Shown here piece after piece: positions 26,336-35,174 of a DNA stretch of 64,000 nucleotides (within the stretch, counting starts at the first letter, position 1; each line of letters opens with the position of its first letter). Below the pieces are notes generated by a model. That model had not been told where the DNA came from and did not search any database. It saw only the letters and a list, made by a program, of their open reading frames with translations. This stretch comes from Trichomonas vaginalis G3. Lineage: Eukaryota > Parabasalia > Trichomonadida > Trichomonadidae. The stretch lies in the NCBI RefSeq assembly GCF_026262505.1, contig NC_067206.1, positions 24,629,896 to 24,693,895 of the forward strand. Reading direction: 5' to 3'. The position numbers and the translations under genes are program-made.

Positions 26336-27658
26336 ATGTCGAAAGAAACAGCGTCTATGAGAGAAATACAACACAACCGACAACTCATTGTGCAAGCTCT
26401 AAATAAGAACACAACAAACTTTTCAAACTATTCTAAGATATCTGAGTCATTGAAAGAAGGAAACTTAAAACTGACGATAAACCCATTGACAGACGAGTTT
26501 CTGTTTCAAGACAGTAAGAACCATACTGTTTGTATAAATCCAACAAAAAGAACTTTAAACGAGAAACCTATAGATGAACTTCTTTTGAAGGCAGATATTG
26601 ACAACAAAGCTGACAAAGAGTATGTAGATGCAACAAGAGACTATATTCTCGCATGGACAGATAGAACATACCCACAAAAACATCATACACATAACATCTA
26701 TGACGTAGATGAACTACCAGCAATGTTAGATGACAAAGCAGATAAAACATATGTTGACAATAAAATGTCAAGTGAAGTGACAAGAGCTGACAAAGAATAT
26801 TCTAAAAAGACTCATACACATACCATTGCAAATATTACAAACTTACAAGAAACCTTAAACAGGAAAAGTGACGTTGGACATACACACGATTTCTTCGCAA
26901 CTGTTGGTATAGAAAATATTGAAGGAACGGTTGAAGGAGCTGATGGAACTGGTGGGGATGTATTAAATTGGAAACCTCCTAACTTTCCACAAGGTTTAAC
27001 ATCGGATGAAGACATAACAACGATGAGATACATTAGATGTAGAAATGTCTATGTCATGGAGGATGAAAACAAAGTTAAATTCACTGCTCAAGATTTATAT
27101 GATAAAAAAGCTGACAAAACATATGTTAACGATGAGTTAGATAAAAAAGCTGACAAAACATATGTTAACGATGAGTTAGATAAGAAAGCTGACAAAACAG
27201 AGCTTCAAACGTTAAAGACAGAAATACTTCAAACAGTATATCCTATAGGCTCTATTTATACGTCAATGAACTCTACCAGACCAGAAACAGTTCTGGGTTT
27301 TGGAACTTGGACTCAAATAGTCGACAGGTTTTTGTATTGTGCAAACTCTTCAAAGGAAACAGGTGGAAGTAAAACGATTTCAGGTGAAAATTTACCTGCA
27401 CACAGTCACTACGTAGATTTAAGTACATCTCAAGCAGGTTGGCATAAGCATAAATTTTGGGATTGGCACGCCTTGAAAAAAGGTAAAGGATATGATGTTA
27501 AAGACGACGTTCAGTTTGCTATAAATTGTTACTGGAGTGACACTCAGGGAGATGGAAACCATACACATCGCGTTACAGGATATACACAAACAACGGGACA
27601 AAGTAAAGACTACATGCCACCTTACATGACAGTTTACGCATGGTATAGAATTGCTTAG
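26336..27658 (+). CDS. Phage-tail-fibre-like protein with HxH C-terminal module
   Basis: A 440-residue open frame that looks whole. Residues ~1-75 are helical. Residues ~85-300 carry repeated ADKTYVDN / KADKTYVNDELD segments with HTH motifs, as in trimeric fibre shafts. The C-terminal ~130 residues open PIGSIYTSMNSTRPE and contain GTWTQIVDRFLYC, LPAHSHY, WHKHKF and GNHTHR, ending MPPYMTVYAWYRIA. This is the phage tail-collar/short-tail-fibre type of module, in which paired His residues hold metal in known phage fibres. A role as a receptor-binding fibre of a virion is inferred. It converges with the integrase, overlapping by four bases. Confidence 0.75.
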   Translation: MSKETASMREIQHNRQLIVQALNKNTTNFSNYSKISESLKEGNLKLTINPLTDEFLFQDSKNHTVCINPTKRTLNEKPIDELLLKADIDNKADKEYVDATRDYILAWTDRTYPQKHHTHNIYDVDELPAMLDDKADKTYVDNKMSSEVTRADKEYSKKTHTHTIANITNLQETLNRKSDVGHTHDFFATVGIENIEGTVEGADGTGGDVLNWKPPNFPQGLTSDEDITTMRYIRCRNVYVMEDENKVKFTAQDLYDKKADKTYVNDELDKKADKTYVNDELDKKADKTELQTLKTEILQTVYPIGSIYTSMNSTRPETVLGFGTWTQIVDRFLYCANSSKETGGSKTISGENLPAHSHYVDLSTSQAGWHKHKFWDWHALKKGKGYDVKDDVQFAINCYWSDTQGDGNHTHRVTGYTQTTGQSKDYMPPYMTVYAWYRIA

Positions 27659-28614
27659 TCGTCATTTTCAACTTCTTTAGCATATTCGTCAGGAGTTGTC
27701 TTATATTTGTTAGGAACTGTCTTTGAAAGTATACCACCTTGAACTTTGACAAGTTTGAAACGAGGTCTGACAATAGTAGTTTTATCTTCTGCTTGCAGTC
27801 TGTACATTTTGCCATGTTTGCCTAAAACTTCATAATATTCTCTTGTATACTTTCTTCTATTTTTACGAACACGAATGTGAGTACCTGTCGAGTTCCCATT
27901 GTTGTCATAGTCAATAGTATTTTCATATGGGTCGCGTTTAGGTATTTCTATTTTTACTTTGTCACCTTTCTTAAGTTTGAAGCCTGGCATTCTTTCTTGT
28001 TTGTCTCTTTTGACTAAACTATTAAATATATAGTCTTTCTCTAAGTCGGGGTTGTTTTTCATTTCTTCGGGGGAGTGGTTTCCCAAACCTTTTTGTTTAC
28101 GGCTATTGTAAATATTTAAAACTTGTCTCATCTTTGCCATGGAGAAATGTCTATACTTGTCGTCATATGACATTTCATCTACCTCACCACCTTGTGGTTG
28201 ATTTAAGTCTCTTAAGATTTTTATACAACTGTCAATGACACCAAGAGCAGAATGGTTTTGGTCGACAATGAAATATTGGTTTACATTTTTTGAACGCAGA
28301 TAGTTTTTAATATCGTCTGATTTGAAAGAACTTTCACAGTCAGATGTCAGTTTTGTTGGATGGTATTTGTCAACGAATATTGTCAAAGCAGTTTTCACAT
28401 CTAAAATATTTTTGGACCATAATGGTATGGCTTCACAGTATCTTGTGTTTTGACCGACAAATATTAGCCAGTATGGTGGTCCATCTTCTCTATACCTCGG
28501 AATGTTTTCCAAGATATCCATAAACCAAGCATTTGGTGTTGAACTAAAGATTTTTACCATGAGTGCTTTCTTTGTCGCTTTAGAAACATACGGGTCCTTG
28601 TTTGAATTCGTCAT
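27655..28614 (-). CDS. Polinton retroviral-type integrase
   Basis: A 319-residue uninterrupted frame. The core region shows WFMDILENIPRY (first Asp strand), WLIFVGQNTRYCEAIPL, and LTSDCESSFKSD (second Asp), then a helix near LGVIDSCIKILRD. The C-terminus has an SH3-like segment (FKLKKGDKVKIEIPKRDPY, TREYYEVLGKHGKMY), as in Ty3-type and Polinton integrases. The enzyme inserts the element and makes the 6-bp duplications, such as the GCTGGA seen around this copy. It lacks a long zinc-binding N-terminal domain in this frame. It is divergent from the MGLFG gene across 16 bp. Confidence 0.82.
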   Translation of the reverse strand: MTNSNKDPYVSKATKKALMVKIFSSTPNAWFMDILENIPRYREDGPPYWLIFVGQNTRYCEAIPLWSKNILDVKTALTIFVDKYHPTKLTSDCESSFKSDDIKNYLRSKNVNQYFIVDQNHSALGVIDSCIKILRDLNQPQGGEVDEMSYDDKYRHFSMAKMRQVLNIYNSRKQKGLGNHSPEEMKNNPDLEKDYIFNSLVKRDKQERMPGFKLKKGDKVKIEIPKRDPYENTIDYDNNGNSTGTHIRVRKNRRKYTREYYEVLGKHGKMYRLQAEDKTTIVRPRFKLVKVQGGILSKTVPNKYKTTPDEYAKEVENDD

Positions 28615-28630
28615 TTTTAACCCATAAGAA
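28615..28630. promoter_or_regulatory. 16-bp divergent promoter candidate
   Basis: TTTTAACCCATAAGAA is the only DNA between the start codons of the integrase and MGLFG genes. The copy A equivalent is 17 bp (1595-1611). Confidence 0.45.
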
Positions 28631-29032
28631 ATGGGTTTATTTGGCGCATTAGCAGGAGTCGCATCTAGATTTTTACCCGCAGTGGGAACACTAGCCAGAG
28701 GTGCATTTGGAATTGGAAGGAAGATTTTGAGTACATTAGGTATACTTAAAGAGAAAGCACAACCTATTATACAAACTGTACAGAAAGGTTGGGATGTAGC
28801 ACGAGATGCAGCAAATCTTATTCCAAATCCTGAAACAAGAGGAAAAGTTCAAGGATGGATGGACAATGTTTCCAGACAAGCAGGAAACTACTATAACAAA
28901 GCAAATGACTACTATAACCAAGCAGGGCACTACATGGACCAAGGTGAAAGATTCTTTAACAGAGGATATAACCATGCACAACAGTGGGTAAACAATAACC
29001 AACCTCAACCGCCTCAAACTTGGGGAATGTAA
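28631..29032 (+). CDS. Polinton MGLFG protein, amphipathic virion-type candidate
   Basis: A 133-residue frame: MGLFGALAGVASRFLPAVG, then GAFGIGRKILSTLGI, a helical middle (GWDVARDAANLIPNPETRG) and a Tyr/Asn-rich tail with NKANDYYNQAGHYMDQG. It is nearly identical to 1196-1594 in copy A. Gly2 with a small residue at position 6 fits an N-myristoylation pattern. Small glycine-rich amphipathic starts are common in virion proteins that breach membranes, so that role is possible. No family is identified. Confidence 0.6.
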   Translation: MGLFGALAGVASRFLPAVGTLARGAFGIGRKILSTLGILKEKAQPIIQTVQKGWDVARDAANLIPNPETRGKVQGWMDNVSRQAGNYYNKANDYYNQAGHYMDQGERFFNRGYNHAQQWVNNNQPQPPQTWGM

Positions 29033-29051
29033 ATTTTTTTACTGAGATGAA
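29031..29051 (+). promoter_or_regulatory. ACTGAGATGAA leader motif (first copy)
   Basis: AAATTTTTTT followed by ACTGAGATGAA sits directly before the ATG at 29052. The same T-tract plus ACTGAGATGAA recurs at 29205-29223 directly before the ATG at 29224, and both copies are kept in Polinton A. It is likely a promoter or start-site element. Confidence 0.5.
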
Positions 29052-29204
29052 ATGAACAATACAGCATTGAGACAAATGGGTTCAAGATGGATTTGTCGAC
29101 TTCCAGCAGTTACACAACGTGTTTGTCAAGTCCTCCCTATACCTCAGGAAGTTTTAGACCGACTTAAAAAACCTAAACAACCAGTTGAAAACAAACCAAA
29201 CTAA
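29052..29204 (+). CDS. Small basic Polinton protein (50 aa)
   Basis: The open frame of 50 residues begins MNNTALRQMGSRWICRLP and ends in a Pro/Lys-rich tail. It has its own ACTGAGATGAA leader and sits between two conserved genes. A counterpart is present in copy A. The function is unknown. Confidence 0.5.
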   Translation: MNNTALRQMGSRWICRLPAVTQRVCQVLPIPQEVLDRLKKPKQPVENKPN

Positions 29205-29223
29205 AATTTTTTACTGAGATGAA
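29205..29223 (+). promoter_or_regulatory. ACTGAGATGAA leader motif (second copy)
   Basis: This is the same T-tract plus ACTGAGATGAA block as at 29031-29051, immediately before the ATG of the MTEE gene. Confidence 0.5.
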
Positions 29224-29808
29224 ATGACCGAAGAAGTTGAAACCGTAGATTTGACACCACAAACAAAAAGTTCAGAACCATTGTCAAAACCTGTCAAAGA
29301 ACTTACAGATGAAGAGAAAAATTCAATAATAGAAAGTGCCAGGTCTGGAAATACAAACCCTAACTACAAAGTCACTTTTCATAGAAATGGAACGGCTAGT
29401 ATCTCAAAAAAGAAACAGACTCTCACAAATAAAATATTGAAGTCTGAAGGAACTAAAGAGACAGCAGATGGAAAAGTATATTTTACCGACGAACAGTTCA
29501 TTATAGAACATCTCATTGACTTAGAGTCGAAATATTCTAAACTTTACAACAAACACAAAAAGTTGAAAGGAAAACAAAAACAAATGGCATATGATATTTA
29601 CGAAGATGTTAACGACACAACCATACCTGCAAGTGAGGTAAAGTCAGATGAACCGAAAAGTGACGAAAAACCAATAGAAGAAGGTGAGCCAAAAACTGAA
29701 GATAAACCAAAACCAAAGTTTAGTCTCCAGACTAAACCAAGTCAACCTTCATTAGCTGGTATGGGTTGGCGTCAAAGACTTATGGCAGCAGGCGGTTATG
29801 TAAAGTAA
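29224..29808 (+). CDS. Polinton conserved charged protein (MTEEVETVDL family)
   Basis: A 194-residue frame nearly identical to 418-1002. The N-terminal ~85 residues include KVTFHRNGTASISKKKQTL and look like a small basic fold. A helical stretch (FIIEHLIDLESKYSKLYNKH) is followed by a long Glu/Lys/Pro linker and the conserved tail GMGWRQRLMAAGGYVK. It lies directly upstream of the DNA polymerase gene. In Polintons with protein-primed polymerases, a small protein next to the polymerase could be the terminal protein, but nothing in the sequence proves that here. Confidence 0.6.
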   Translation: MTEEVETVDLTPQTKSSEPLSKPVKELTDEEKNSIIESARSGNTNPNYKVTFHRNGTASISKKKQTLTNKILKSEGTKETADGKVYFTDEQFIIEHLIDLESKYSKLYNKHKKLKGKQKQMAYDIYEDVNDTTIPASEVKSDEPKSDEKPIEEGEPKTEDKPKPKFSLQTKPSQPSLAGMGWRQRLMAAGGYVK

Positions 29809-29839
29809 AGAAAAAATATATTTTTTTATTTTTATAAAA

Positions 29840-31980
29840 ATGCCCCCATATAGAATGGATAGAAAGTCTGCTAGAATAAAAGCAGAGTTGCAAAGATATG
29901 GTTGGAGAGTTTCGAAGAATTTTAAATATAGGAAGGGAAGACCCATAAAAGTCTATGACAAACTGGCTGGTCTTCGCTACGAAATGGATTTGGAAACAGC
30001 ACGTGCAAATTATCCAAACAGACTAGAGAGGTTAGAAGAAGAACGTCTTATGGACATGCCTTTCGATGTTAGTGAACCTCAAGTTGAAGGACAAGACGGC
30101 TTTGCCAGATTCTACTGGAAACATGACGAACAATTGCATCCTTTGAGAAGGAAAAAAGGAAAAGGTGAAGACAAACATGCTCCCATGGAAAGAACAAGAT
30201 ATGCATATGAAAAGTACCGTGAAGTTAGAAGTCAAATTACATCTGGTCGAACCTTTACAGTAAACTTTGACGAAGGAAAGAACAAAGAAGGCTTCATGGG
30301 AGTACTTGCTGCCATTCAAGACGGAAATAAGAAAGGATACAATCTCAGACTAACCGTAACAGATTTAGATGGTCATATATACTATGCACATGGCAATGTC
30401 ACAACAGCCGCACAACTTCTTGACGCTTTCAAGACTACAAAGAGAGAACAAATGGTTGACTCCGACTCAGACATTTTGAATGCAATTGAAGGAATTGTAA
30501 GCGTGAAGTTCGAATGGTACCAACCTAACCCTCAAGCAGTCAGACAACATGCTGGATACTTCCCCTTCATAAATAAGTCTGACATTGACTTGACAAGGTA
30601 TGGAATTTACAATTCAATTGAAAAAATTGTCAATGAACCTTGTATTCTTACATGTCTCAGGAACTCTGGTCTTGTTACAGAAGAGAAGATGAAGTACCTT
30701 GAGTCATGTGTGAAGACAAGGTACATTCTTAGAGGTCAATTGTCAAAAATTGCACCGTTGGCAAATGTGAATATCCGAGTCAACATTCCGACTGAGAAAG
30801 GTTCTTCACATGACGACTATGTTGTTGACAAAGACTTACCATGGTTGAAGATTGTACTTGTCCACAACCACTTCATGTTGAACGAAAGTCTTATGTTCGG
30901 AAAAGGCAAGTGCAACATTGTCAGAGCTGTTAACATTCTTTTCGAGAAAGGTTTGTTGGAACCGATTCCAGATGACAAGCTGACAGAAAGTTTTGTACCA
31001 AAAGACGAAACAAACTTTTCATTGTTGGTAAGACCAAAAGTCGTTCTAGACAAAGTTCTAGCACAAAAGAAGTACACAGCTCCAAAAGGAGTTGGATTGT
31101 TCGGATACCAACCTGAACCAGAAGAACTTCCAATGAGGTTGCAAGAACTTCAAGATGCTATAAACAAACTTCCATTGAGACATCCAATCGACGTCAAATT
31201 GTATTGGAGAGCATCAGAGTTAGGTCAGAAGGTTTTATATGAAACAGGTTGCTTCGACGATGTTTATGAGATAACAGGAGAAGTTTCTCAGAAGATAAGA
31301 GACTCACTTGAATTTCCACGAACTGGACCGATTGGATGCGACAAGTTCGACTCAAACGAAAAGATATACTATGTCGACCTTAACGCCGCATACATGAGGT
31401 TCGTCCAATATATTCCAACTGGAATTCCAAACGAAGATGGCGAGTTCCCGGGAAGGAACTATACAGTTGGAAAAGTCATACAACAACTGTATGATATTAG
31501 GAAAGCTTCAAACCCCAAACTTGCAATGACACTCAATTGCTTATGAATTCGACATGGGATATTCCATTAAAAAACCTCAAGAGATGAAGAGTAAACATTA
31601 TGAGAAGGTCGACAACTTTGTTGAAAGGTTCTCCCTTTTGTTTTGAATACGAATTTACTCAAGGTCAAGGTGGCTTAGTAACCACAGTAAAACCTATTGT
31701 CGAACATTGGTCTTACCCTCAGTTCGCAAAAGCAGTCCTTGACAACTACAACAAATTCTTCTCCGAAGTCAAATCGAAAGTTGTGGTTTACTATGAGAAC
31801 ATTGACGCACTCATGACGAACGAAGAAGGATACAACAAACTCATTGAAATGGGTTTAGTTGGTGAGAAAATGGGCTGTTTTAAGCTAGATAAGGTATTTT
31901 CCGAAGTTCATGTAATATCGAAAAGGAAATATTGGGGCATACTTGAAGACGGCACAGAAATAAAACATTGCATGAAGTAA
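29840..31980 (+). pseudogene. Polinton family B DNA polymerase, broken copy
   Basis: A long N-terminal frame of ~568 residues begins MPPYRMDRKSARIKAELQRY. It shows the palm motif A type sequence IYYVDLNAAYMRF near its end. A further C-terminal fragment with YYENIDALMT, resembling motif C, follows. Polinton polymerases copy the element from its tips, probably with protein priming. The gene is clearly broken and shorter than a full polymerase, with about two breaks including lost material. The start matches copy A at 387. Confidence 0.75.
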
Positions 31981-32037
31981 AACATTGCATACCATTTTAA
32001 AACGTTTTTTAAAACCATATATTTTTACATATATTAA

Positions 32038-32892
32038 ATGTTTCAGGTTGAAAAACAAAGAACAAAGTAGCAGATACAAAACCGTTAGACTATATCTTTA
32101 CAAACGCCGGTAGGACTATATCAGATGAAGAAATTTCATCCCGTACTTACAGGTTTGACTTTCCAATTCGTTGCTTCAAAGTCCTTCAGATGCAAAGGCA
32201 ATAGGATTTAGAAAGAGTTTTGTTTTCAAATAGAACTAACGCTTTTATGTTCGCAGTATATTTTCATGGGCATATGAAGGTTCTGATGGTCTAATAGACA
32301 AATTTGACGAAATGAGAATCTTTACAGTTCGTTCAGACGAAATCTTGAGAAAACTCTAAATGACTTTCAAACTCAAATAAACAAATACTACTGGGAATTT
32401 CAAGAAAAATACGATTCTTTACTAAATGGAACAACTATCTGAAACTAGAATATGACAAGATGAACTCCACCGTTTCATTTCAAAGGATTGAAATTAACCC
32501 TCGAAGAAGTACAGAGTTTTTATTTTGGGAAGTAGACAAACGTTCTTGGGCACAATTTCTTCGGTTACTAAACCAGAACGAACCATTGCCACCTGACGGT
32601 CCGTTTAAATTATACGCCCACCAACAGATTTGACAGTTTATGAAACGTGTTTGACCCTCAAAATGTTATGTGTCATGCAAGTTTCAGTTCAAGCAACAAT
32701 AGTTTTCTTTGTATCGGTAAGGACTTTTATGACTTTGCTTCTAAATTCTACGAACCACCTAGTAACAGTTTCTCTGACTTTCAAGTTTGGTTCACAACAA
32801 ATGGTGTGCAACATATTATTCCATTGTACTATGACTTTTATCTCGAATTGTCTTTCATATACAACTACGGAAAAGTGCTGAAAAAGTATTGA
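32038..32892 (+). pseudogene. Decayed second MLSIEKE-family gene
   Basis: The fragments resemble the protein at 25470-26317. The C-terminal part is clearest, with SFSDFQVWFTTNG followed by IIPLYYDFYLELSFIYNY. It is diverged and has several breaks, so it is older than the A/B split. It marks either an ancient tandem paralogue or a segment captured from another Polinton. Confidence 0.55.
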
Positions 32893-33006
32893 AAAATAAT
32901 GTTTAGGGTAGATGTTTTTTAGGTGTGCCTATGTGCCTATGTGCCTCGGTCATTTTAACTTCTCTGAAAAAGTGTGACAACATGACATTTTGACAACATC
33001 GTAGAA

Positions 33007-33117
33007 AACACACAAAACTCATGAATTTTGTATAAAAAAAGCAACCGCCGGAATTCCGACGGTTGGTATATTCTTCACAAAATGCTTGTTTTGAGGTCGA
33101 GCCACAAACGGATGTCC
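33007..33117 (-). repeat. Antisense copy of KilA-N gene segment with hairpin
   Basis: Read on the minus strand, this segment repeats the stretch of the KilA-N gene at about 33355-33415 (TTTTGTGAAGAATATACCAA...). The hairpin stem in the middle is different but still paired: CCGTCGG-AATT-CCGGCGG here, CCCGC...GCGGG in the gene. A second small hairpin and the phrase CTTGTTTTGAGGTCGAGCCA follow, and that phrase recurs at about 34048. Confidence 0.65.
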
Positions 33118-33165
33118 GACGGTTAAGCCACTCAAAAATATTTTTATTTTTATTGTACGTACTGA

Positions 33166-33828
33166 ATGACAGTCGAAGCAAAAACGTTCACGAACAAATC
33201 TAATGGCGAAACATTCACAAAAGGCACTTACAACGGTATTGAAGTCTTACGTAGAGACAAGGATGGTTATATAAATGCAACAAAGATGTGTCAGCAGTTT
33301 AGGAAAGACTTTAGAAAGTTGTTGGAAAATAAGTCCTGGGAAGAGTATTATACGGCATTTTGTGAAGAATATACCAACCCGCGGAAAACGGCGGGTTGCT
33401 TTTTATACAAAGTTCATGCAGGAATTCCGGATGAAATCAAACAGGTTAGAGGAATGTATGTAGACCCAAGACTCGTAAACTATATTGCAATGTGGGCTTC
33501 TCCAAAATATTGTATAGCAGTTGGAAAAATTATGGACTCCATAGACAAGAAAGTTCATGAGAAGTTAGATGAAGAAGAACTTGAAGATACAGTAGAGAAT
33601 GCAAAACCTTTGTTTGAAGAAGAAGTTAGAAAAATGCATGAAAAACAAATAGAACATGAACGTGAGATATGTTCTGGTTATAGAGATTCTCCATACGAAC
33701 TAGACCAATGGGAACAAGAAGATTTAAAGAGAGAATTTAGAGAATATGAACTCGCTAAGATAACATTAGAAGCTGCAGAAAAGAAGTTAAAAGTTTGGGG
33801 TCGTTTTGTACAAAAATATTGTGAGTAA
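33166..33828 (+). CDS. KilA-N domain protein 1 (Polinton B cargo)
   Basis: A 220-residue open frame. The KilA-N core is clear: YNGIEVLRRDKDGYINATKM (residues ~25-44), then a helical stretch, and RGMYVDPRLVNYIAMWASP at about 100-118. The domain binds DNA in large DNA viruses and phages. A charged helical C-terminus follows. A hairpin (CCCGC-GGAAAAC-GGCGGG) is embedded in the coding DNA at 33380-33397, and copies of that segment lie outside the gene. The leader TTTTTATTTTTATTGTA is shared with the gene at 34260. The frame looks whole. Confidence 0.8.
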   Translation: MTVEAKTFTNKSNGETFTKGTYNGIEVLRRDKDGYINATKMCQQFRKDFRKLLENKSWEEYYTAFCEEYTNPRKTAGCFLYKVHAGIPDEIKQVRGMYVDPRLVNYIAMWASPKYCIAVGKIMDSIDKKVHEKLDEEELEDTVENAKPLFEEEVRKMHEKQIEHEREICSGYRDSPYELDQWEQEDLKREFREYELAKITLEAAEKKLKVWGRFVQKYCE

Positions 33829-33834
33829 ATGAAC

Positions 33835-34255
33835 CATTTTTTTTCGACAAAAATAAAGTTTATGTTAGAATGTTAGATCTAACACGTTTTCTAACCTCTT
33901 TTCTAACATGGTCTAAAACTCTCGAAAATCATGAATTTTACACCAAAAATAATGTTTATGTTAGAATGTTAGATCTAACATGTTTTCTAACACGTTTTCT
34001 AACATGGTCTAAAACTCTCGAAAATCATGAAATTTACACAGAAAATGCTTGTTTTGAGGTCGAGCCACTTTTGGCTCCACCGTATTCTTTCAACCAAAAC
34101 TCATGAAATTTACACCAAAAATAATGTTTAGGGTAGATGGGTATATCTAACCTCTTTTCTAACCTCTTTTCTACCCTCATGAATTTTCATGAAATTTCCC
34201 GAAATAAAAAATAAAGTTAGTTTTTTTAAAAAAATATTTTTTATTTTTATTGTAA
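33835..34255. repeat. Mosaic repeat array between KilA-N genes (left)
   Basis: Recurring units are the palindrome TGTTAGATCTAACA (33871-33884 and 33967-33980), TTCTAACATGGTCTAAAACT (twice), AAAATAATGTTTA-type spacers and TCATGAAATTT joints. A KilA-N-flank phrase (CTTGTTTTGAGGTCGAGCCA, about 34048) is followed by a new hairpin GAGCC-ACTTTT-GGCTC. There is no credible gene. Confidence 0.75.
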
Positions 34256-34259
34256 GAAC

Positions 34260-35174
34260 ATGTTAGCAACAACAGCACCAAACTCGTTAGTCATGAACCC
34301 AACTTCAATGTTAGTAGAGATGAAAAGCTTCATTCCTTCTTCATATACTTTCGAAACAGAAATCCAGAAGATAAAGCAGGAACTTCTCCAAGGAGATTTA
34401 GACTGTAGTGCGAAAGATGAAACAAATGAACAGTATCTTTATGAAATGCAGGATATTATTGACCATTTACCCAAATTGCCTGAAATCCAACAACAAAAGC
34501 TTACTATTCCAGAATTCGATGAAATAGAAGTCGGACTGACTGACTCAGTAGAAATAAAGAAGTTCATACGAAAGGTAAACTATGAGTTTCTAGGATTTCA
34601 TTGCAACCATAAGGTTATGGACAAAGATTGCGACATGGTATATAAGAACATCTCTGACATATACAAATCTGGGGAGTTTAAGACCTACGACAACTTTGTT
34701 TCATTAGTTGCAAAATGTGTTTGGGAAATAAGAGATAAAGATAGTAGGGGTAAGGTATGGAACGAACAAATAAAACCCGCTATGTTCGAGATGAAGAGAG
34801 CAATTGACGCCTTAGTCATACTTGCAGGTAAGGTTTCAGAATATAACGCAAAAATGAACCCGCAATGTTCAAAATGTAAAGCAGCAATGAGGAAATATAA
34901 CTACTCCGTCAAAGAGATAGAAAGAATGAGAAACGACTATGCAGACTTAAAGAAAGAAGCAGAAAAGCCAGCAGAAAATAAAATGGACATGTTAGAATTT
35001 CTGAACAAAAACTATCCAACCGCTAACGATTTCCTATTATCTGACGTCAAGAAGAAGTATAAAGAAACCTTCGGCATAGTTAAAACATTCGATGTACTAA
35101 AAGAAGAAATTGAAGCTACGAAACTGTTTAGAGTCATGAACCATCGCAACATATACCATGTAAAACGCTTGTAA
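34260..35174 (+). CDS. Hypothetical protein 304 aa (Polinton B cargo)
   Basis: I do not recognise this protein. It is helical and acidic, with a possible metal site (NPQCSKCKAAM near residue 205), a second Cys/His pair earlier (FHCNHKVMDKDC near 120) and a coiled coil at 215-245. Its C-terminal ~60 residues (FLNKNYPTANDFLLSDVKKK) look like a small helical DNA- or protein-binding module. It is flanked by KilA-N genes and shares their T-rich leader, so it probably belongs to the same cargo module. The frame looks whole. Confidence 0.6.
   Translation: MLATTAPNSLVMNPTSMLVEMKSFIPSSYTFETEIQKIKQELLQGDLDCSAKDETNEQYLYEMQDIIDHLPKLPEIQQQKLTIPEFDEIEVGLTDSVEIKKFIRKVNYEFLGFHCNHKVMDKDCDMVYKNISDIYKSGEFKTYDNFVSLVAKCVWEIRDKDSRGKVWNEQIKPAMFEMKRAIDALVILAGKVSEYNAKMNPQCSKCKAAMRKYNYSVKEIERMRNDYADLKKEAEKPAENKMDMLEFLNKNYPTANDFLLSDVKKKYKETFGIVKTFDVLKEEIEATKLFRVMNHRNIYHVKRL

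Noticed and set aside
29224-29808. Terminal protein for protein-primed replication
   Set aside because: Position next to the polymerase is suggestive, but no sequence feature identifies a priming residue or known family.
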